Part shown: positions 61,219 to 64,000 of the stretch, in pieces
Position numbering within the stretch: position 1 is the stretch's first letter
Layout of the letters: every line of letters begins with the position of its first letter
Assembly: GCA_910583785.1 (NCBI GenBank)
Contig: CAJTZK010000011.1
Coordinates: 49,871-113,870 of the forward strand
Direction of reading: 5' to 3'
Source: an uncultured Oscillibacter sp.
GTDB lineage: Bacteria > Bacillota > Clostridia > Oscillospirales > Oscillospiraceae
DNA: 64,000 nucleotides
The notes under the pieces: model-generated
The model's input: only the letters and a program-made list of their open reading frames with translations
Database searches by the model: none
Told to the model about the DNA's origin: nothing
Translations under genes and position numbers: made by a program

Positions 61219-61248
61219 GGAAGCGCGCCGGGTTCCCGGCGCGCTTCC
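61219..61248. terminator. Terminator between the NhaC and LysR genes
   Basis: A 14-bp perfect inverted repeat (GGAAGCGCGCCGGG and complement) separated by TT, between convergent genes; pyrimidine-rich tail on the right. Confidence 0.8.
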
Positions 61249-61289
61249 TTCCTATTTCCCGGCTGTTTGCCACTGGCGCTTCCCGTTCC

Positions 61290-62255
61290 TCACTCCGCCT
61301 CTTCCTTCCGGAACTGCCGGGCCTCGTTTGTAAACAGGATGGATTCCAGGATATTCTTTTTCAGCAACGCCAGGAACTGCTCCGCCTGGGCGGAGAGCTT
61401 GCCCCCCTTCAAGGCGATCCACCCGATGCGGATGCCGCTTTTTTCCGCCAGGGGCAGGGTAATAATCTTCCGGTAGCCGCCGCTCTTCGTGATCAGGCCG
61501 CTTCCGGTGGTGAAGCCGTCGGTATAGGACAGCACCCGCAGCATCGCGCTGCGGCTGTTCACCCGGATATGCCGGGCGGGCTTTTTCAATGACAGCATCC
61601 GGTACTCCTCGGAAAAGTCCACCGCCACGCCCTGCTCCCGCTCAAAGGAGACGTAAGGATAACCCGCCAGGTCCGCCTCCCGCACCGCCGTTTTCTCCGC
61701 CAAAGGATGTCCCCGGCGGACGTAGACGCAGGGATCCACTACGGCAATTTCATGGAAAACCAGCGCCCGGGAATCCAGGAAGCGGAAGATGATCTTCTCC
61801 GTCAGCTCCGTCAAACAGATGACCCCGATATCCGCCCGGTGGTCGTATACGTCGTCAATGACGGCGTCCATGTCCACCTCCCGGACCGAAAATTGGTAGC
61901 GGCTGGCCTCCGGGGCCTGGAGCAGCTCAATGAAGGCGTCCTCCGTAAAGGGGTACCGCTGAGAGGATACGGAAAGGTGCGTAGCCGGAGCGGCGTTCCG
62001 TGCCTCGCCATAGCGGCTCTCAATCCACTGTTTCTGCTCTAGCAGGGACGCGGCGTAGCCCAGGAACTCCCGCCCGTCCGGCGTAAATTCCACGCCCCGG
62101 TTGCTGCGGACAAAAAACTGGATGCCCAGCTCTTCCTCCAGTTCCCGGATGGCGGTGGAAATGCCGGACTGGGAGAGGAACAATTTGTTCGCCGCTTTGT
62201 TGATGGAACCGCATTTGGAGATTTCTACCACATAAGTCAGCTGCTGAAATGTCAT
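61290..62255 (-). CDS. LysR-family transcriptional regulator
   Basis: 321 residues: winged HTH (1-60: MTFQQLTYVVEISKCGSINK, AANKLFLSQSGISTAIRELE, ELGIQFFVRSNRGVEFT) and the periplasmic-binding-like effector domain. GGGGGGAAA precedes the ATG at 62255; a start 18 nt upstream would overlap that RBS. Divergent from methionine gamma-lyase and convergent with the NhaC gene; probably controls both. Effector perhaps methionine or 2-oxobutyrate (inference). Confidence 0.9.
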   Translation of the reverse strand: MTFQQLTYVVEISKCGSINKAANKLFLSQSGISTAIRELEEELGIQFFVRSNRGVEFTPDGREFLGYAASLLEQKQWIESRYGEARNAAPATHLSVSSQRYPFTEDAFIELLQAPEASRYQFSVREVDMDAVIDDVYDHRADIGVICLTELTEKIIFRFLDSRALVFHEIAVVDPCVYVRRGHPLAEKTAVREADLAGYPYVSFEREQGVAVDFSEEYRMLSLKKPARHIRVNSRSAMLRVLSYTDGFTTGSGLITKSGGYRKIITLPLAEKSGIRIGWIALKGGKLSAQAEQFLALLKKNILESILFTNEARQFRKEEAE

Positions 62256-62288
62256 GACACCGTTTCCCCCCATAAAAGTTCAAAGGGT

Positions 62289-62317
62289 ATTATAAAGTAC
62301 TTTTCCGGGAATGTCAA
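62289..62317 (-). promoter_or_regulatory. Promoter of lysR
   Basis: Minus strand: TTGACA, 17 nt, TATAAT, both boxes perfect. Confidence 0.8.
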
Positions 62318-62411
62318 ATGGTTATCACTTAAAACGCTAACAAATTCTCAAAAACTCATACTAACACCCCCCAGGGAAAAATGGTATTCTATTATTGGAA
62401 GTTGACAAAAA

Positions 62412-62432
62412 ACTAAAGCACCGCTCTTTAGT
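62412..62432. promoter_or_regulatory. Inverted repeat, probable LysR operator
   Basis: ACTAAAG and CTTTAGT separated by 7 nt, ending 6 nt before the -35 box of the lyase promoter. Typical position for a LysR activator site. Confidence 0.55.
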
Positions 62433-62438
62433 CCCTGG

Positions 62439-62467
62439 TCAACATTACCGTAATTCCGCTGTATAAT
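62439..62467 (+). promoter_or_regulatory. Promoter of the methionine gamma-lyase gene
   Basis: TCAACA, 17 nt, TATAAT (perfect). The weak -35 fits activator dependence. Confidence 0.6.
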
Positions 62468-62603
62468 TCTCTCTCCACACACTCTCACAAGACCGCCCGG
62501 TACTGTCAGGGAAAAAGCGTTCCATAGCAGAAAAACTGAACCCAAACTTTTTCCGGCAAAAACCGACGCCAGGCGGCACAAAAAGAAAGGACGGTAAACT
62601 ATT

Positions 62604-63797
62604 ATGAACTGTAAGAACAAAGGCTTCGCCACCCGCCAGATTCACGTAGGCAAGGTCGAGAACGCCGCTGGCTCCCTGTGCGCTCCGATTTACCAGACTT
62701 CTACCTTTGAATTTGAGTCTGTGGAGCAGGGCGGAGCCCGCTTCGCTGGTAAGGAAGCTGGCTATATTTACAGCCGCCTGGGCAACCCCACTACCGCGCT
62801 GGTAGAGGCCAAGATGGCCGACCTGGAAGGCGGCGAGGACGCCCTGGTGGCCGCCTCCGGCATGGGTGCTATCTCCACTGCCCTCTGGAGCTCCGTAGTT
62901 GCTGGCGACGAGATCGTGGCGGACGAAACCCTCTATGGCTGCACCTACTCCCTGCTGGAGCATGGCATGAGCCAGTTCGGCGTCAAGGTTACCCTCACCG
63001 ACCTGAGCAACATTGAAAACCTCAAAAAGGCTATGACCGACAAGACCAAGGTGGTGTACTTTGAAACCCCCTGCAACCCCACCATGAAGATTCTGGACAT
63101 TGCCCTCATTGCCAAGACCGCCCATGACTTCAAGTCCGATATCCGGGTGATCGTGGACAACACCTTCTGCACGCCCTACCTCCAGCAGCCCCTGGCCCTG
63201 GGCGCCAACACCGTGGTCCACAGCGCCACGAAATACCTCAACGGCCACGGAGACGTCATCGCGGGCGTCATTGTCGGCGACAAGGAATTTGTGGGCAAGT
63301 GCCGCATGTTCGGCCTGAAGGACCTGACTGGCGCGGTCATGAGCCCCTTCGACGCCTTCCTGATGGCCCGTGGCATGAAGACCCTGGACATCCGTATGGA
63401 GCGCCACTGTGCCAACGCTAAGAAGGTGGCCGAGTTCTTCGAGTCCCATCCCGCCGTCTCCAAGGTCTACTATCCGGGCCTTGCGAGCTTTGAGGGCCAC
63501 GAAATTGCCTCGAAGCAGATGAAGCTGCCCGGCGGCATGATCGCCCTGGAACTGAAGGCCGACAAAGCCGCTACCGCCGCCGCCCTGAACAAGCTGGAGC
63601 TGTGTACCGTGGCCGTCTCCCTGGGCGACGCCGAGACCCTGGTGGAGCATCCCGCCACCATGACCCACTCCACCTACAGTGCCGAGGAGCTGAAGGCTGC
63701 TGGCATCTCCGAGGGCCTGGTCCGCGTCAGCGTGGGCCTGGAAGATGCTGAGGACATTATCGCCGACTTCAAGGCCGTGCTGGACCCCCTGGTGTAA
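62604..63797 (+). CDS. megL: Methionine gamma-lyase
   Basis: 397-residue Cys/Met-metabolism PLP enzyme: methionine to methanethiol, ammonia and 2-oxobutyrate. FATRQIHVGKVENAAGSLCA, YSRLGNPTTALVEAKMADLE, PLP-Lys210 in SATKYLNGHGD, and the MGL-specific Cys113 in LYGCTYS (position of the reactive Cys of characterised lyases). AAAGGAC lies before the ATG. The following oxidoreductase could use the 2-oxobutyrate. Other family members (cystathionine lyases/synthases) lack this Cys, so I favour MGL. Confidence 0.9.
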   Translation: MNCKNKGFATRQIHVGKVENAAGSLCAPIYQTSTFEFESVEQGGARFAGKEAGYIYSRLGNPTTALVEAKMADLEGGEDALVAASGMGAISTALWSSVVAGDEIVADETLYGCTYSLLEHGMSQFGVKVTLTDLSNIENLKKAMTDKTKVVYFETPCNPTMKILDIALIAKTAHDFKSDIRVIVDNTFCTPYLQQPLALGANTVVHSATKYLNGHGDVIAGVIVGDKEFVGKCRMFGLKDLTGAVMSPFDAFLMARGMKTLDIRMERHCANAKKVAEFFESHPAVSKVYYPGLASFEGHEIASKQMKLPGGMIALELKADKAATAAALNKLELCTVAVSLGDAETLVEHPATMTHSTYSAEELKAAGISEGLVRVSVGLEDAEDIIADFKAVLDPLV

Positions 63798-63812
63798 TTT
63801 CCTTACATTTCA

Positions 63813-63845
63813 GCGGCGGGCAGGTCTTTACTGCCCGCCGCCTTT
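63813..63845 (+). terminator. Terminator after megL
   Basis: An 11-bp perfect stem GCGGCGGGCAG / CTGCCCGCCGC with a 7-nt loop and a short CTTTCT tail; it overlaps the next promoter. Confidence 0.75.
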
Positions 63846-63855
63846 CTGGTACAAT
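63827..63855 (+). promoter_or_regulatory. Promoter of the 2-oxoacid oxidoreductase genes
   Basis: TTTACT, 17 nt, TACAAT, with the -35 inside the terminator loop; 69 nt before the ATG. Confidence 0.45.
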
Positions 63856-63924
63856 GGACTTGGACGGAACCGGAGTCCCATCTCCGCCACCTCCAAGCAA
63901 AGAAACGAAAGGAGACAACAGCGC

Positions 63925-64000
63925 ATGAAAGACATGGTAGAAATCCGCTGGCACGGCCGGGGAGGGCAGGGGGCGAAGACGGCTTCGCTTCTGCTGGCGG
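63925..64000 (+). CDS. 2-oxoacid:ferredoxin oxidoreductase gamma subunit (N-terminus only; cut by the window edge)
   Basis: The first 25 codons, MKDMVEIRWHGRGGQGAKTA followed by SLLLA, are the typical start of the gamma subunit of pyruvate/2-oxoacid:ferredoxin oxidoreductases (HGRGGQG binds CoA/TPP-side partners). AAAGGAG precedes the ATG. Delta, alpha and beta subunits would be expected beyond the window. Beside megL it may oxidise 2-oxobutyrate to propionyl-CoA. Confidence 0.85.
   Translation, partial: MKDMVEIRWHGRGGQGAKTASLLLA

Larger units (their letters stand above)
62256..62603. other. Divergent control region of lysR and methionine gamma-lyase
   Basis: 348 bp without a gene. It contains the lysR promoter (62289-62317), a TTGACA at 62402, an inverted repeat ACTAAAG-N7-CTTTAGT (62412-62432), the lyase promoter (62439-62467) and a leader of about 130 nt with no riboswitch that I recognise. 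Confidence 0.6.

Overview
The window looks like a chromosomal segment of a GC-rich (roughly 60%), endospore-forming clostridium, most likely Oscillospiraceae (the Flavonifractor / Lawsonibacter / Intestinimonas neighbourhood). Evidence: spmA/spmB and a zinc-ribbon AbrB/SpoVT regulator, canonical Gram-positive ribosome-binding sites (AGGAGG-like), many consensus sigma-A promoters with 17 nt spacers, AsnA, KtrAB, DUF3343 and DUF6472 proteins, a methionine gamma-lyase next to a ferredoxin-linked 2-oxoacid oxidoreductase, and no respiratory genes. The taxon is an inference. I saw no tRNA, rRNA, CRISPR array, insertion sequence or prophage. Most of the window is well-ordered core or metabolic DNA.

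Layout. 1-6.5 kb: N-terminal part of secA, an acyl-CoA dehydratase activase-related protein, a beta-CASP metallo-beta-lactamase-fold protein with rlmD, and a DUF624 membrane protein. 6.9-15.5 kb: a sugar-uptake locus (dedicated MsmK-type ATPase, AraC regulator, binding lipoprotein, two permeases) followed by a GH36 alpha-galactosidase and a convergent second AraC regulator; together these would import and hydrolyse alpha-galactosides. 15.6-22 kb: a membrane-anchored clostripain-type protease and an uncharacterised trio (Sel1-repeat protein, two-TM protein, TPR-like protein). 22.2-23.9 kb: spmAB, a divergent AbrB-family gene, and a strongly structured intergenic RNA candidate ending in a terminator.

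23.9-32.9 kb: a complete minus-strand histidine operon, hisZG-D-C-B-H-(NimA-like)-A-F-(unknown Cys protein)-IE-K. HisZ and HisG are fused, with an internal RBS and start for HisG. 33-43 kb: fumC, an EEP-family hydrolase, a DUF4358 lipoprotein/MBOAT/DHHW surface O-acylation set, threonine aldolase, and KtrAB potassium uptake. 42.7-48 kb: lysine/diaminopimelate genes: an M20 deacetylase divergent from a lysine riboswitch with terminator and dapA-dapB-dapH, then convergent lysA. This is the N-acetyl branch of DAP synthesis.

48-52 kb: yedF, a cysteine-desulfurase-like protein, DUF3343, DUF6472 and Nudix genes (S/Se trafficking), then a zincin and a HAD phosphatase. 52.2-59.5 kb: gltX-asnA, an ECF sigma/anti-sigma pair with an operator-like palindrome, a glycogen-debranching-type enzyme, and an XRE regulator with its own palindrome. 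59.6-64 kb: an NhaC-family antiporter, LysR regulator, methionine gamma-lyase and the start of a 2-oxoacid:ferredoxin oxidoreductase gamma subunit, a plausible methionine fermentation module. The most novel-looking items are the structured RNA after abrB, the HisZ-HisG fusion with internal start, the two extra genes in the his operon, and the 18-22 kb trio.
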